NCBI GenBank assembly: GCA_029781115.1
Contig: JAKOXG010000020.1
Span: 1-64,000, forward strand
Reading direction: 5' to 3'
From: Candidatus Cloacimonadota bacterium
GTDB taxonomy: Bacteria > Cloacimonadota > Cloacimonadia > Cloacimonadales > Cloacimonadaceae
DNA: 64,000 bases
Made by a program: the position numbers and the translations under genes. The notes below the pieces were generated by a model. That model did not search any database. It worked only from the letters and a program-made list of their open reading frames with translations, and had not been told where the DNA came from. Positions 46,122-55,809 of the stretch are shown here, piece by piece. How positions within the stretch are numbered: the stretch's first letter is position 1; each line of letters begins with the position of its first letter.

Positions 46122-47836
46122 GGCTGCAAATGCAAGTCCTTCAGCTTTCCCTGGATGCTGTTTTGTGCACCAAAGCGGTTGTATTCCAGCGTGTAAACGA
46201 TGTCCAAGAGGCTGTCTTTCTTCACCAAACTCACATAATCACCCAGGTTATAGCCGATGAGGTCGAGGGTCACTCCGTCCTTTATCACTTTGAGTTTGAG
46301 GTGGTTACGTCCCACGGTGTAGGGGTAGCTGCACACGCAGACATCCTTGGTGATGAAGATGGGGCGGCTATTTCCCGGGCCAAATGGCGCAAAGCGCTCT
46401 ATCCACTCCATCAGCTTGTCGTCGATGTCGTAGAGCTGCAATTCATGATCCACCTTCACGGGTGGCTTGATCTCATCCAGATCCAGATGTTGGCTCACAT
46501 AGCGGTTGAGCTCGTTTTCAAACCTATCGATATATTCCTGATAGATAGTGAATCCCACGGCGTATTTGTGCCCGCCAAAGCTGTGCAGATTGTGCTCCGT
46601 ATGCTTGAGCGCATCGAAGAGGTCAAACACCCCGGGGCTGCGTCCGGACCCGCTGCCAAAGCCTTCTTTGAAGGAGATCATTATCACCGGCCGGTAATAC
46701 TTTTCCACCAGTTTGGAGGCCACAATCCCGATCACGCCGGGATGCCAGTCGTCTGAGGAAATCACCATGCATGACGTCTTGCTGAGGTCTTTATACTTCT
46801 TTTCGATGATCTCACAAGCCTCATAAAAGGTGCGCTGATCCAGCTGTTGCCTCAATGAATTTTGTCTCTCAATCACCTCAGCCAGCACTTCGCTTTCCTT
46901 TTCTTCTCGGGAAATGAGCAGGTTCACAGCGATAGCAGCGGAGCCCATCCGACCGGCCGCATTGATGCGCGGTGCGATGCCAAAGACGATGTCGTTGCTA
47001 TCCAGATTCTTCTGATTCAAGCCCGAAATCTGGATCAGGGCGTTGAGCCCCAGGTTTTTCATATTGATCAGATGTTGCAGGCCAATGTGTGCAAAGATGC
47101 GGTTTTCATCCGTGAGCGGTACGATGTCTGCGATGGTACCCACGGCTACCAGATCGAGGTATTTGAGCGTGTTTTCCTCGCTGGTGATGCCCAAACGCTC
47201 ATATACGGCCATCAGCAGCTTGAAAGCCACTCCCACACCCGCCAGATGCGGGAAGGGGTAGCCGGAATCCTCCAACTTGGGATTGATGATCGCCAAAGCG
47301 TGCGGCAGCTCATCCTTGGGGTTGTGATGATCCGTGATGATGATCTCCATGCCCATCTCGTTGATGGCGGCGATCTCCTCCAACGCATTCACACCGCAAT
47401 CCACACTGATGATCAGCTTGCTGCCGCTGTCCTTGAGGTAATCCAAACTGCTCAAAGAGAGACCATAACCGTCTATCATCCGATGCGGAATATAAAAATC
47501 CACGATCGCACCCACTCTGGTGAGTCCCAACAGCAGCAACGCTGTAGCCGTGGCTCCATCGACGTCATAGTCCCCGTAGATGGTAATCTTTTCCTTGTTT
47601 TCTATGGCGCGGATGATGCGTGCCACCGCTATCTCCATATCCTTAAATAGGAAAGGACTATGCTGCTGAGCCAAATCCGGTGCGAAAAAGCTTTCAACTT
47701 CAGCTTCAGTCCGCAGACCTCGGCGAATCAAGAGCTCCGAGATCATGGGCGGACACTTGAGCAACTCCGTAAACGAAGCTGCCAGAAGCTTTTCGTCCTC
47801 ACTCAGAGGCGAAATGCTAATCCATTCTTTCTCCAT
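46118..47836 (-). CDS. recJ: Single-stranded-DNA-specific exonuclease RecJ
   Basis: RecJ degrades single-stranded DNA 5' to 3' in recombination and mismatch repair. The 572-residue protein has the DHH phosphoesterase motifs: IYGDYDVDGATATALLL (Asp 89, 91, 93), SVDCGVNALEE, TDHHNPKDELP (169-171), and the DHHA1 part GSGRSPGVFDLF with SFGGHKYAVGF. A C-terminal OB-fold-like region follows. A modest AAGGAA precedes the ATG at 47836. It is the first gene of a seven-gene leftward run with nearly continuous 4-base overlaps. Confidence 0.96.
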   Translation of the reverse strand: MEKEWISISPLSEDEKLLAASFTELLKCPPMISELLIRRGLRTEAEVESFFAPDLAQQHSPFLFKDMEIAVARIIRAIENKEKITIYGDYDVDGATATALLLLGLTRVGAIVDFYIPHRMIDGYGLSLSSLDYLKDSGSKLIISVDCGVNALEEIAAINEMGMEIIITDHHNPKDELPHALAIINPKLEDSGYPFPHLAGVGVAFKLLMAVYERLGITSEENTLKYLDLVAVGTIADIVPLTDENRIFAHIGLQHLINMKNLGLNALIQISGLNQKNLDSNDIVFGIAPRINAAGRMGSAAIAVNLLISREEKESEVLAEVIERQNSLRQQLDQRTFYEACEIIEKKYKDLSKTSCMVISSDDWHPGVIGIVASKLVEKYYRPVIMISFKEGFGSGSGRSPGVFDLFDALKHTEHNLHSFGGHKYAVGFTIYQEYIDRFENELNRYVSQHLDLDEIKPPVKVDHELQLYDIDDKLMEWIERFAPFGPGNSRPIFITKDVCVCSYPYTVGRNHLKLKVIKDGVTLDLIGYNLGDYVSLVKKDSLLDIVYTLEYNRFGAQNSIQGKLKDLHLQP

Positions 47837-48231
47837 TTTTTTCCTTTTATATCTTATTATTTTAAAATCAAAGCAAACATGCCGGAAATGCCTTAAAGCA
47901 GTGTTTTAACTTCCAGTTTTTAACAGCTTGCAAAAGCGCAGATTAAGGCAATCTCAAGCACGGTGGCAAGAATATCAAAAGGGCTATTGGTGTAAAGTCT
48001 TTTTTTCAGACTGTTGAGACAAACCGAGAATCACAGCCCCAAACAGCTCCGTTTCAAAGCGATTCAACTATCAGATATACGTGATAGTTACGGTCTATGA
48101 TGACCAAGCATGTTATAATGCAGAACCAATCCCAACATCGCAGCAAAGAGCACGCGCATCTCCGAAACCAGCGCAGCGACTGACGACTGACGACTGACAA
48201 CTGACAACTGACGACTCGCCGGCGCAGTCGG
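47837..48231. other. Gap between recJ and the lamin-tail gene, with repeats
   Basis: The region includes a small AACTATC/GATAGTT stem (48066-48089), an inverted GCGCATCTCCGAAACCAGCGC element (about 48155-48175) and tandem GACTGACGACTGAC words (48177-48215). These match the repeat families at 700-1010. No gene or clear recJ promoter is seen. Confidence 0.5.
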
Positions 48232-49845
48232 CTAACGCACCGCCACGCTAAACTGTCTTTCATGATGCTTGCCGGAAGCGGAAAGAGAATGCCAGGCAAT
48301 GAAATACAAGCCCCTGCGCACAAACTTCCCCCGGGAATCCCGCCCATCCCAAATCAGCTGCCCTGTGGCTTCCGTGCTGATGTTTCCTGCCAGGACACGC
48401 ACCAATTCACCAGACCTCGACCACACCTTGCAGCTCACCTTGCTTTGCGCTTCGGCAAACTTGAAAGACACGGTGATCCACTCACCCGCCTTCAATTTGG
48501 CGGGACTGCCAAACACCTCCACCGCACGCTTTTGCGTGTCTGGAACCTGATGCGGCTTACTGTTTTCACGTCCGGGCGTGGCTCCGGTCTCATCCAGCGA
48601 AGGACGCCATTTCACCTCGCCACCCTGCTCATAGCGTTCCAAGGATTGATCCACCTTGGTAGCCCCGCTCACATAGCTCAGTGAGTCTATCATTGCCTCA
48701 TCCGCATCCAGAAGATAGACGTCGTCACCATCGTTGTTAAGCGCCGTCCAGCGCTTCGTTTCGATGATGCAACCCAGATCGCAATCCGGATAGCGCGCCA
48801 ACAGTTGCGCCGCCGAGGTGCAGAGCACGTAATAACCTTTACCATTGGGCGTTTCAAAGTCAAAACCACCTCCGGAGCGGTCCTGAATGCGGTAGCTGCC
48901 ACCCAGAGAGCCCCTTTGCCACACTTCAATCCATTCCTGCTCGCCTACCGCCGGCCGATACATGATCTCGTTGAGCACGATCCCGCCTTCTTCCACGGAG
49001 CCGCCCACACTCAAGGTCAGCTGATTGTTGCTCTGATCGGGGTCTGATGGGTGAACCAGCGCAATGCGGATCAGATGGTCCTCTTCGTCGGTGATGGGCA
49101 GCCAGGATTGCATCAGCAGCGAGTCATAGGCTGCGATACTGGCCAAGCTGATGCTTTCCACGTTCACTTCATCCAGCCAAAATTCCAGCGTCACCTCACA
49201 GGAACTGGGAGCGGGTGAGAGGTTTTTCACCCAGACCTCACAGAGCCAAGAACCAGCTTCCGGCCATACTTTCGCCCTCTCCAAGGCCAGGTCTGTGCGG
49301 TGCGGATTGGGGTAAGCGGGTGTGGGCTCGGTTTCCACCACCCAATCCACAGCACAATCATCTGTATCAAAACCATTTACGATCCTTGCCAAGGATGTGC
49401 CCGCCGGTCCTCGGGGTGCAAAAGAGGTGGCGATATTTCCCGTATCATCCGGGAGTTCATTGAGGTTGGGAGCGTCGTAAAGCACGGTATCCGTATAGCT
49501 TTCGTCTGCGGATACAAAGCGCACCGCATCCGTAGCTCCACCGCCATTTTGAAAGGCCAAACTGGCATAGAAATGCGCATTTGGCACCTTGTTTTCCGCC
49601 AGCAGCAGATACCTGCCCGCCCGCAGGATAAAGCGCGGAAATTCAAACACTTCCACAAAGCTGCTGCCCGCTTTAAGGATGCGCGCCCCCTCCAGATTCA
49701 CGTCATGTGCGCCGGCGTTGTAAAGCTCGATCCACTCGTAGCCCGTATCCACGCCGGGGTGATCGTAGTAGAGCTCATTGATCACGATCTGTGCACTCAA
49801 GGCACTGAAGCACAACAAGATGAACAGCGCAAGATGGAGCTTCAT
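48232..49845 (-). CDS. Secreted protein with two lamin-tail domains and a FlgD-like C-terminal domain
   Basis: The 537-residue protein has a signal peptide (MKLHLALFILLCFSALSA) followed by a lamin-tail domain (IVINELYYDHPGVDTGYEWIE). A CARDB-like linker follows, then a second lamin-tail domain (IVLNEIMYRPAVGEQEWIEV), and a FlgD-type Ig-like end (GQLIWDGRDSRGKFVRRGLY). Lamin-tail domains in bacteria occur in exported surface proteins, often with nuclease or adhesion parts, none of which is seen here. It lies 16 bases behind glgP on the same strand. Confidence 0.8.
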   Translation of the reverse strand: MKLHLALFILLCFSALSAQIVINELYYDHPGVDTGYEWIELYNAGAHDVNLEGARILKAGSSFVEVFEFPRFILRAGRYLLLAENKVPNAHFYASLAFQNGGGATDAVRFVSADESYTDTVLYDAPNLNELPDDTGNIATSFAPRGPAGTSLARIVNGFDTDDCAVDWVVETEPTPAYPNPHRTDLALERAKVWPEAGSWLCEVWVKNLSPAPSSCEVTLEFWLDEVNVESISLASIAAYDSLLMQSWLPITDEEDHLIRIALVHPSDPDQSNNQLTLSVGGSVEEGGIVLNEIMYRPAVGEQEWIEVWQRGSLGGSYRIQDRSGGGFDFETPNGKGYYVLCTSAAQLLARYPDCDLGCIIETKRWTALNNDGDDVYLLDADEAMIDSLSYVSGATKVDQSLERYEQGGEVKWRPSLDETGATPGRENSKPHQVPDTQKRAVEVFGSPAKLKAGEWITVSFKFAEAQSKVSCKVWSRSGELVRVLAGNISTEATGQLIWDGRDSRGKFVRRGLYFIAWHSLSASGKHHERQFSVAVR

Positions 49846-49861
49846 GACAGCGAAGCTTGGC

Positions 49862-52384
49862 CTACTCCTGATTTGAGGAATTTGTCATGGCGTTGGATAC
49901 GTCCACGGGCTCGATTTTCCAGATGTCACGCGCATATTCGGCGATCGACCTGTCTGCAGAAAACTTGCCGCTGCGGGCGATATTGAGCACCACCCTGGCA
50001 TCCCATTCATTTGGCTTCAGATACAGCTCATCCGCTTGGAAGGAGGTGCTTACGTAGTCTTCAAAATCCGCCAACATCAGGTAGGGATCGCCATTTTCCA
50101 GCAGCGACTGCGCAATGGGCACAAAGAGTCCGGGCTCATCCGGGCAGAAGGTATCCTTGCGGATGGAATCCACCACCTGACGCAGCATCGGGTCGGCATG
50201 ATAATATTTCCAGGGGTCGTAACCCTTGCTCTTGATTTCAGTTACCTCATCCGCCCTCAGCCCGAAGATAAACATATTTTCCTCGCCTATCTCCTGTGCC
50301 ATTTCCACCGTTGCACCATCCAAAGTGCCGATGGTGAGCGCTCCATTGAGCGCAAACTTCATATTTCCTGTGCCGCTGGCTTCAAATCCCGCCGTGGAGA
50401 TCTGCTCAGACAGATCCGCCGCAGGGATGATCTTTTCCGCCAGAGAAACGTTGTAATTTGGCAAAAACACCACCTTCAGGGCGTCGTTGATCTCGGCGTC
50501 GTTGTTGATCACATCGGCGATGGAATTGATCAGCTTGATCACGCGCTTGGCCATGAAGTAGCCCGGCGCCGCCTTGCCGGCCAGGATCACCACCCGCGGC
50601 ACATAGTTGCCTTGCGGGTTTTGCTTGATCTGATAGTAGCGCGCCAAGGTGCCCAAGACGTTCAAAAGCTGACGCTTATACTCGTGCAAACGCTTGATCT
50701 GCACATCAAAGACCGCCTCGGGATTCACGCGCACACCCACGCTCTGATAGATGTGTTTGCTCAGCGCTTTCTTGTTGATCAGCTTCACTTCCCGCAGCGC
50801 TTCCAGGAAGTCCGCATCCTGCGCAAAGGGCTCCAAAGCACGGATTTGGCTCAAGTCACTAACCCAGGCATCGCCGATATGTTCGGTGATGAGGCTCGCC
50901 AGTTGCGGGTTGCAAGAGCGCAGCCACAACCGCGGCGTGATGCCGTTTGTCTTGTTTTGAAACATTTCCGGCCGCATCTGATAGAAATCTGCAAATACAC
51001 GCTCTTTCAGGATCTCAGAGTGGATCTCCGCCACGCCATTGACCGTGTGCGAACCGTGCATGCAGAGCTGAGCCATGCGCACCGATTTCTCCGGCGATTC
51101 CTCGATGATGGACATATTGCGCATGCGCACAAAGTTGCCGGGATAGGCGCGGGAAATCTCTCCCATCACGTGGTTGTTGATCTGATAGATCAGCATCAGA
51201 TGCCGCGGCAGCAGCTCTTCAAAGAGGCGGATGTTCCACTTTTCCAGCGCTTCCGGCAGGATGGTGTGGTTGGTGTAGGAAAACACCTTTTTGGTGATCT
51301 TCCAAGCGTCCAGGAAGGATAAGCCCTCTTCATCGATGAAGATGCGCAGCATTTCCGGGATGGCCAGGGCGGGATGCGTGTCGTTCAATTGGATGGCGTT
51401 TTTGTCCGCAAAGCCTTCAAAATCATCATGATCCTGCTTCCAGGCAGCAAAGATATCCTGCAAAGTGGCGCTCACAAAGAAGTATTCCTGCTTCAGCCTC
51501 AGGGTGCGCCCCAAGTGGAAGTTGTCGTTGGGATACAGCACTTTGGAGATGTTTTCGCTGATGTTCTTCTTCTCCACGGCTTTCACGTAGTCGCCGCTAT
51601 TGAAATAATCAAAGTCAAATTCATCCGTAGCGGTAGCCTGCCAAAGGCGTAAGTTATTTACATTGTCAACCTTATAGCCGGGGATAGGGACGTCCCAAGC
51701 CACCGCCATCACGTCCTCGGTATCCACCCAATCGAAGATGGGCAGGCCGTCGGCATCCTTCTTCTCCAGCACCCTTCCGCCAAAGCGCACCCGATAGGTG
51801 ATCTCCGGACGCCTGATCTCCCAGGGACAGCCGTTTTTGAGCCAGTGATCCGGCTCTTCCACCTGATAACCCTGCACGATTGACTGCTTGAAGATGCCAA
51901 ATTCATAGCGAATCCCGTAGCCATAGGCGGGATAGGAGCCCGTGGCTAATGAATCCATAAAGCAGGCAGCCAGGCGCCCCAAACCACCATTTCCCAAGCC
52001 CATATCCGGCTCTTGCTCCACGATGTCTTCCAGGTCGTAGCCCATCTGCTTGAGCATGTCGTAGGCCTTGTCAAAAGCATCCAGATTGATCAGCGCATTC
52101 TTCAAAAGACGCCCCATCAAAAACTCCATCGAGAGATAACAAACCTTCTTCACGTCACGCTTGCGATACTCATACTGCGTGCGCAGCCAACGCTCGATCA
52201 GCTTGTCCCTCAGCGTGAGCGAGAGCGCATAATAGATGTCCCAAGGCTGCACCGTGGTGGTATCCTTCACCAGGGAATACTCCAGATGGCTCAGGAAGCG
52301 GGAATGTATATCCCTGCCATTTGTGGGTGCCGCATCCGTGAAAAAGATGGAGTGCACGCCGTTGTTGTTATATTCGTTTGTCAT
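49862..52384 (-). CDS. glgP: Glycogen/alpha-glucan phosphorylase
   Basis: The 840-residue enzyme releases glucose 1-phosphate from glycogen-type glucans. It is a full-length GT35 phosphorylase: VCYLSMEFLMGRLLKNAL near residue 80, GNGGLGRLAACF, NDTHPALAIPEM, RLHEYKRQLLN, and the pyridoxal-phosphate lysine in EASGTGNMKFALNG. The ATG at 52384 is preceded by GAAGGAT; an in-frame extension to 52528 lacks a ribosome site and conserved sequence. A TTGACA at 52451-52456 (minus strand) may belong to its promoter, but the downstream box is poor. It heads the pair with the lamin-tail gene. Confidence 0.96.
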   Translation of the reverse strand: MTNEYNNNGVHSIFFTDAAPTNGRDIHSRFLSHLEYSLVKDTTTVQPWDIYYALSLTLRDKLIERWLRTQYEYRKRDVKKVCYLSMEFLMGRLLKNALINLDAFDKAYDMLKQMGYDLEDIVEQEPDMGLGNGGLGRLAACFMDSLATGSYPAYGYGIRYEFGIFKQSIVQGYQVEEPDHWLKNGCPWEIRRPEITYRVRFGGRVLEKKDADGLPIFDWVDTEDVMAVAWDVPIPGYKVDNVNNLRLWQATATDEFDFDYFNSGDYVKAVEKKNISENISKVLYPNDNFHLGRTLRLKQEYFFVSATLQDIFAAWKQDHDDFEGFADKNAIQLNDTHPALAIPEMLRIFIDEEGLSFLDAWKITKKVFSYTNHTILPEALEKWNIRLFEELLPRHLMLIYQINNHVMGEISRAYPGNFVRMRNMSIIEESPEKSVRMAQLCMHGSHTVNGVAEIHSEILKERVFADFYQMRPEMFQNKTNGITPRLWLRSCNPQLASLITEHIGDAWVSDLSQIRALEPFAQDADFLEALREVKLINKKALSKHIYQSVGVRVNPEAVFDVQIKRLHEYKRQLLNVLGTLARYYQIKQNPQGNYVPRVVILAGKAAPGYFMAKRVIKLINSIADVINNDAEINDALKVVFLPNYNVSLAEKIIPAADLSEQISTAGFEASGTGNMKFALNGALTIGTLDGATVEMAQEIGEENMFIFGLRADEVTEIKSKGYDPWKYYHADPMLRQVVDSIRKDTFCPDEPGLFVPIAQSLLENGDPYLMLADFEDYVSTSFQADELYLKPNEWDARVVLNIARSGKFSADRSIAEYARDIWKIEPVDVSNAMTNSSNQE

Positions 52385-52536
52385 TGATTTATCCTTCAAA
52401 TTGAGTGTGAAATAGTATCTGAAAGGACAGAAAAAGACCCAAGGGTTATTTGTCAAGTTCAGAGATATTAGCCCAGCCTTGACAGTGCAGCAGAGGGGAG
52501 ATTTGGGTTTTATTTGCTGGCCGGGCATTATTTTCC

Positions 52537-52563
52537 TTGACAGAATATTTCAAATGGTATATT
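52537..52563 (+). promoter_or_regulatory. Possible promoter of the beta-propeller gene
   Basis: TTGACA (52537-52542) is followed 15 bases later by TATATTG, or by TATTGT with a 17-base spacer. The start would fall about 30 bases before the ATG at 52601. Confidence 0.45.
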
Positions 52564-52600
52564 GTGCATCCGACAATAAAAAAAGGATGTGGAGGAACAA

Positions 52601-54268
52601 ATGAAGACGTTCAAAATCGTGTTTTTGTGTATTTACCTGCTCTGCGGAGCAGCGGTTTTAATGGCGCAGGCACCCTCATGGCAGTGGGCGACCGCTGTGG
52701 GAGGGACAGACAATGAGTTTAACGTGGGCTGGTCTATAAAGATAGACAACCAAGGCAACCAATATGTGGCTGGCTGGTTTACAGGAACCTTGACTTTCGG
52801 TAGCCATACGCTGACAGCAACCGCAGGCGAGCCTGGAGAACCTCCACGCGACATCTTCGTCGCCAAGCGGGATGCAGGGGGCGATTGGCTCTGGGCTGTC
52901 GGAGCGCATGTGTCGAACAATAAAATAATGTTTGGCTTCGCCTTGGATGCAGAGGGGAATACCTACCTTGCCGGAACCTTTTATGAAACAATCTCCTTTG
53001 GCAGCCACTCTCTGACGTCAAGCGGAGCAGAAGATGTCTTCGTAGCCAAGATTAATGCGGACGGCAACTGGCTCTGGGCTGTCAGGGCGGGAGGGCCTGA
53101 ACAGGATGAAGGATACGACCTTGCCCTGGATAGTGAGGGGAACGCCTACATTACCGGGCGATTTGGAGGCACTGTTACCTTCGGTAATCATTCCCTGACC
53201 TCAAGCGGAGAAGGAGATGTCTTCGTAGCCAAGCTTAATGCAGCCGGCAACTGGCTCTGGGCCGTCAAGGCGGGAGGTTCACTTAAAGATGAAGGATATT
53301 GCATCACCTCGGACGGGGCGGGTAATACCTATGTGACTGGGGAATTTTCAGGCACAGCCACTTTCGGCAGTCATACCCTGACGGCAAGCGGAGAAGACAA
53401 TATCTTCGTAGCCAAGCTGAACCCCGGCGGGAGCTGGCTCTGGGCTGCCAAAGCGGCGGGATCAAATGGTCTGGATTTGGCTGACATAGCCTCGGATAGC
53501 CTGGGTAACGCCTACGTGACTGGGGCTTTTCTATTCACAGTCACCTTCGGCGAAGATACCCTGACCACAAATGTGAACGATGAAGTCTTCGTAGCCAAGC
53601 TGTCCCCGGATGGCAACTGGCTTTGGGCTGTCCAATCGGAAGGAGAACTTCATAACCGGGGATTTGAAATCGTCCTGGATAATGCAGATAATATCTACAC
53701 TACGGGTTTCTGTTATGACTCAGTTACCTTCGGTGATCACACCCTGACGTCAAGCGGAGAACATGATGTTTTCGTCGCCAAGCTAAGCCCCGAAGGAAGT
53801 TGGCTTTGGGTCGCCCAAGCGGGAGGCCCGGGTATTGACGCGGGATGCGGTATAGCCCTGGATAGGGCGGGTAACGCCTATGTGACCGGTGTGTTTAGTA
53901 ATGCTGCCACTTTCGGTGATCATACCCTGACGGCAGGTGGCATGCTTGCTATCTTTGTCGCCAAGCTGGGGGACCACACACCTGTGGACGATTATTTGGC
54001 ACCGCAGATCGCATCCAGACTGCATGATGCCTGGCCCAATCCCTTTGGCAGGGGTGCGAGCGCAACGATCAAAGCAGAAGTCCCGGAGCGCTCAACCGGC
54101 ACCTTGAGCATCTATAACCTGCGTGGACAGCGTGTCGCCAGTTACGAGCTGAATTCAGGTTCGCACGAGCTAAACTTTTCCGGGGAAAACCTCCCCGCAG
54201 GCATCTACTTTTACAGCCTGCAATGCGGGACTTTCCGGGAAACCAAGAAACTGGTGCTGCTAAAGTAG
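52601..54268 (+). CDS. Secreted SBBP-type beta-propeller protein with C-terminal sorting domain
   Basis: The 555-residue protein has a signal peptide ending LMAQA and about seven repeats of 55-60 residues. Each runs from GNWLWAVKAGG, through D.GYDIALDSEGNAYVTG, to F.GTVTFG.HTLTSSG and DVFVAKL. These are SBBP-type propeller blades. The C-terminal 75 residues (PNPFGRGASATIKAEV ... GIYFYSLQ ... KKLVLLK) are a FlgD-like sorting domain of the type IX-like class, so the protein is expected on the cell surface or outside. GGAGGAAC fixes the ATG at 52601 rather than a GTG 12 bases earlier. Function unknown. Confidence 0.85.
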   Translation: MKTFKIVFLCIYLLCGAAVLMAQAPSWQWATAVGGTDNEFNVGWSIKIDNQGNQYVAGWFTGTLTFGSHTLTATAGEPGEPPRDIFVAKRDAGGDWLWAVGAHVSNNKIMFGFALDAEGNTYLAGTFYETISFGSHSLTSSGAEDVFVAKINADGNWLWAVRAGGPEQDEGYDLALDSEGNAYITGRFGGTVTFGNHSLTSSGEGDVFVAKLNAAGNWLWAVKAGGSLKDEGYCITSDGAGNTYVTGEFSGTATFGSHTLTASGEDNIFVAKLNPGGSWLWAAKAAGSNGLDLADIASDSLGNAYVTGAFLFTVTFGEDTLTTNVNDEVFVAKLSPDGNWLWAVQSEGELHNRGFEIVLDNADNIYTTGFCYDSVTFGDHTLTSSGEHDVFVAKLSPEGSWLWVAQAGGPGIDAGCGIALDRAGNAYVTGVFSNAATFGDHTLTAGGMLAIFVAKLGDHTPVDDYLAPQIASRLHDAWPNPFGRGASATIKAEVPERSTGTLSIYNLRGQRVASYELNSGSHELNFSGENLPAGIYFYSLQCGTFRETKKLVLLK

Positions 54269-54290
54269 GGTCTGTCGCTGAACCGACCTG

Positions 54291-54379
54291 TATGGTCGCT
54301 CGCCGTAGCGACCCAAGAGGTAGCCGGCGTTAGCTGTAGCGCCGCAATCAAGCGCAGCCTGCAGATATAACCGGGCAGC
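54291..54379 (+). repeat. 89-bp direct repeat, copy 1
   Basis: The unit starts TATGGTCGCTCGCCGTAGCG, contains GGTAGCCGGCGTTAGC and CCGCAATCAAGCGCAG, and ends AACCGGGCAGC. It recurs 148 bases downstream with about six mismatches. The first 20 bases are a GGTCGCT/AGCGACC hairpin of the family seen at 13629 and 27204. Confidence 0.85.
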
Positions 54380-54438
54380 GCCACAGCACATAGGATAATT
54401 TCACAGTATAGGCGGCCACTGAGCCGCCTTTCTTATTG

Positions 54439-54527
54439 TATGGTCGCTCGCCGTAGCGACCCAAAAGGTAGCCGGCGTTAGCTGTAGCGCCGCAATCAAG
54501 CGCAGTATGCAGATATAACCGGGCAGC
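54439..54527 (+). repeat. 89-bp direct repeat, copy 2
   Basis: Second copy of the unit at 54291, in the same orientation. A further GGTCGCTTCGGCAAGCGACC hairpin follows at about 54566-54585. No gene is supported between the propeller gene and tRNA-Asn. Confidence 0.85.
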
Positions 54528-54597
54528 TTCACTACAGCCCGCAAGCATCCAGCTTCGCGTGTCAGGGTCGCTTCGGCAAGCGACCATACTTCGGCAT

Positions 54598-54634
54598 AAA
54601 AAAACAAGCTTGGCAAATGACGTGCCAAGCTTGT
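54598..54634 (-). terminator. Strong intrinsic terminator after tRNA-Asn
   Basis: On the minus strand a perfect 12-bp stem, ACAAGCTTGGCA pairing with TGCCAAGCTTGT around a 7-base loop, is followed by seven T. It lies about 30 bases after the tRNA 3' end. Confidence 0.85.
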
Positions 54635-54663
54635 ATTTCCTTCAAGTCTTGTGAGCAAAAGAA

Positions 54664-54738
54664 TGGCTCCGGAAGAGGGATTTGAACCCCCGGCCTAGTG
54701 GTTAACAGCCACCCGCTCTACCGCTGAGCTATTCCGGA
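54664..54738 (-). tRNA. tRNA-Asn (anticodon GTT)
   Basis: The 75-base minus-strand sequence pairs TCCGGAA with TTCCGGA as acceptor. It has D arm GCTC...GAGC, anticodon loop CTGTTAA with GTT (complement of 54704-54706), T loop TTCAAAT, and an encoded CCA. A terminator follows and a promoter-like TTGACA precedes it. Confidence 0.95.
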
Positions 54739-54754
54739 ACGCATTGGTGAGGAC

Positions 54755-54783
54755 AAGTTCCTGACATGGCCGGATTTTGTCAA
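54755..54783 (-). promoter_or_regulatory. Putative promoter of tRNA-Asn
   Basis: On the minus strand TTGACA (54783-54778) is followed by a 17-base spacer and GAACTTG (from 54760), putting the start about 10 bases before the tRNA. The layout matches the tRNA-Val promoter at 4168. Confidence 0.5.
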
Positions 54784-54880
54784 TATCTTTTTTCAAAATC
54801 CAAATTAGCAGACGTCCGCAGCCGCGTCTGAATAGCAGATTGGCTCCACTGGGAACCTATCTCTTCAAGACGCCAAAAAC

Positions 54881-55459
54881 TTATTCCTCTTCTGCCTCTA
54901 CTGCAGGCGTTGCTCCTTTGATGTTTTCGTAAAAAGCAGCGTGGGAAGTAGTAATATATGGCCACAACCACAGGTAGCCCAAGCCGAAGGTCAGAGGACA
55001 CAAGAGTGCCCAGCCTATGAAGGAGAGGTAGAGCAGGAATAGCTTACCTTTGTAACCCTTCATCATTTCCTTACTGGCGGTAATAGCTTGGCTGGCAGTC
55101 ATATTGGGGTTGTCTGCAAGAATGTAATAGGTCATGGAATATGAGAGCGCAGCGATGATGCCAGGAATGATTAACAACATTGACCAGAGTGAAACAAAGA
55201 TACCGATTAAAAGATTGGCCAAAAAGCTCCGGCCAAAATCGCTGAAGCCACCGAAAATCATCCCGGCACTTACGTCCTGTTTGCGCATTACACGCAGGGT
55301 TATCGTAAAGTATCCCAAGAGCAGGGGGCCAATTGTCAGGATGCTGAAAGGTACCAGGACAAACTGAACGATAGAGAAAAACAGCCAGATGAGGGCCATT
55401 GAGCCCCACTTACCTTTAAGCGACGCTCTGGCCTGTGCACGAATAGAAGTGAGTTCCAT
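54881..55459 (-). CDS. DUF975 family membrane protein, paralogue 1
   Basis: The 192-residue protein has the DUF975 pattern: a short N-terminal helix MELTSIRAQARASLKGKW, then about five membrane segments, and the loop ALSYSMTYYILADNPNMTASQAITASKEMMKGYK. The family is of unknown function. It shares sequence and gene length with the next upstream gene (55810-56388), so the two are a tandem duplication. AAGGAG precedes the ATG at 55459. The two genes are separated by 350 bases, including a hairpin with a T-run, so they may be transcribed independently. Confidence 0.88.
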   Translation of the reverse strand: MELTSIRAQARASLKGKWGSMALIWLFFSIVQFVLVPFSILTIGPLLLGYFTITLRVMRKQDVSAGMIFGGFSDFGRSFLANLLIGIFVSLWSMLLIIPGIIAALSYSMTYYILADNPNMTASQAITASKEMMKGYKGKLFLLYLSFIGWALLCPLTFGLGYLWLWPYITTSHAAFYENIKGATPAVEAEEE

Positions 55460-55600
55460 AATTAAATCTCCTTACTATGGTTGTTATTTTTGAGCCATGA
55501 TTTTTGATGCAAACACGACTCTTTGGCTTTTCAAAAACCTGAAGACGCTGCCTGCGTCCCCATTTGGTACACTCTATACACGTTTGCGATATCTGGGGGT

Positions 55601-55629
55601 ATGCTTACTCAAGCGCACTTATTTGTCAA
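55601..55629 (-). promoter_or_regulatory. Possible promoter of DUF975 paralogue 1
   Basis: On the minus strand TTGACA (55629-55624), 17 bases and AAGCAT. The start would be about 135 bases before the gene. The downstream box is poor but resembles the tRNA-Val AAGCTT. Confidence 0.35.
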
Positions 55630-55668
55630 CCAATATTTAAGAAAACTTAACACAATATTAACGTAACT

Positions 55669-55710
55669 AAGCCATAAAAAAATACATCCATTGCGATGTC
55701 CATATGGCTT
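55669..55710 (-). terminator. Hairpin with T-run after DUF975 paralogue 2
   Basis: On the minus strand an outer AAGCCATA/TATGGCTT stem encloses an inner ACATC/GATGT stem followed by seven T. It lies about 100 bases after the stop at 55810. Confidence 0.55.
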
Positions 55711-55809
55711 GATAGCCCGAAAAACCGCAGATAAAGCCCATCTACGGATGATGAGTAACACTCACATGTTGCTACAGCTAAAACTTCGGGTAGCTTAAAA
55801 CTCCTTTAA

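Noticed and set aside
48177-48215. CRISPR-like GACTGAC repeats
   Set aside because: They are simple tandem words without unique spacers.
50036-51322. 428-residue plus-strand frame inside glgP
   Set aside because: It is antisense to a canonical glycogen phosphorylase and rich in His/Arg, a typical shadow composition.
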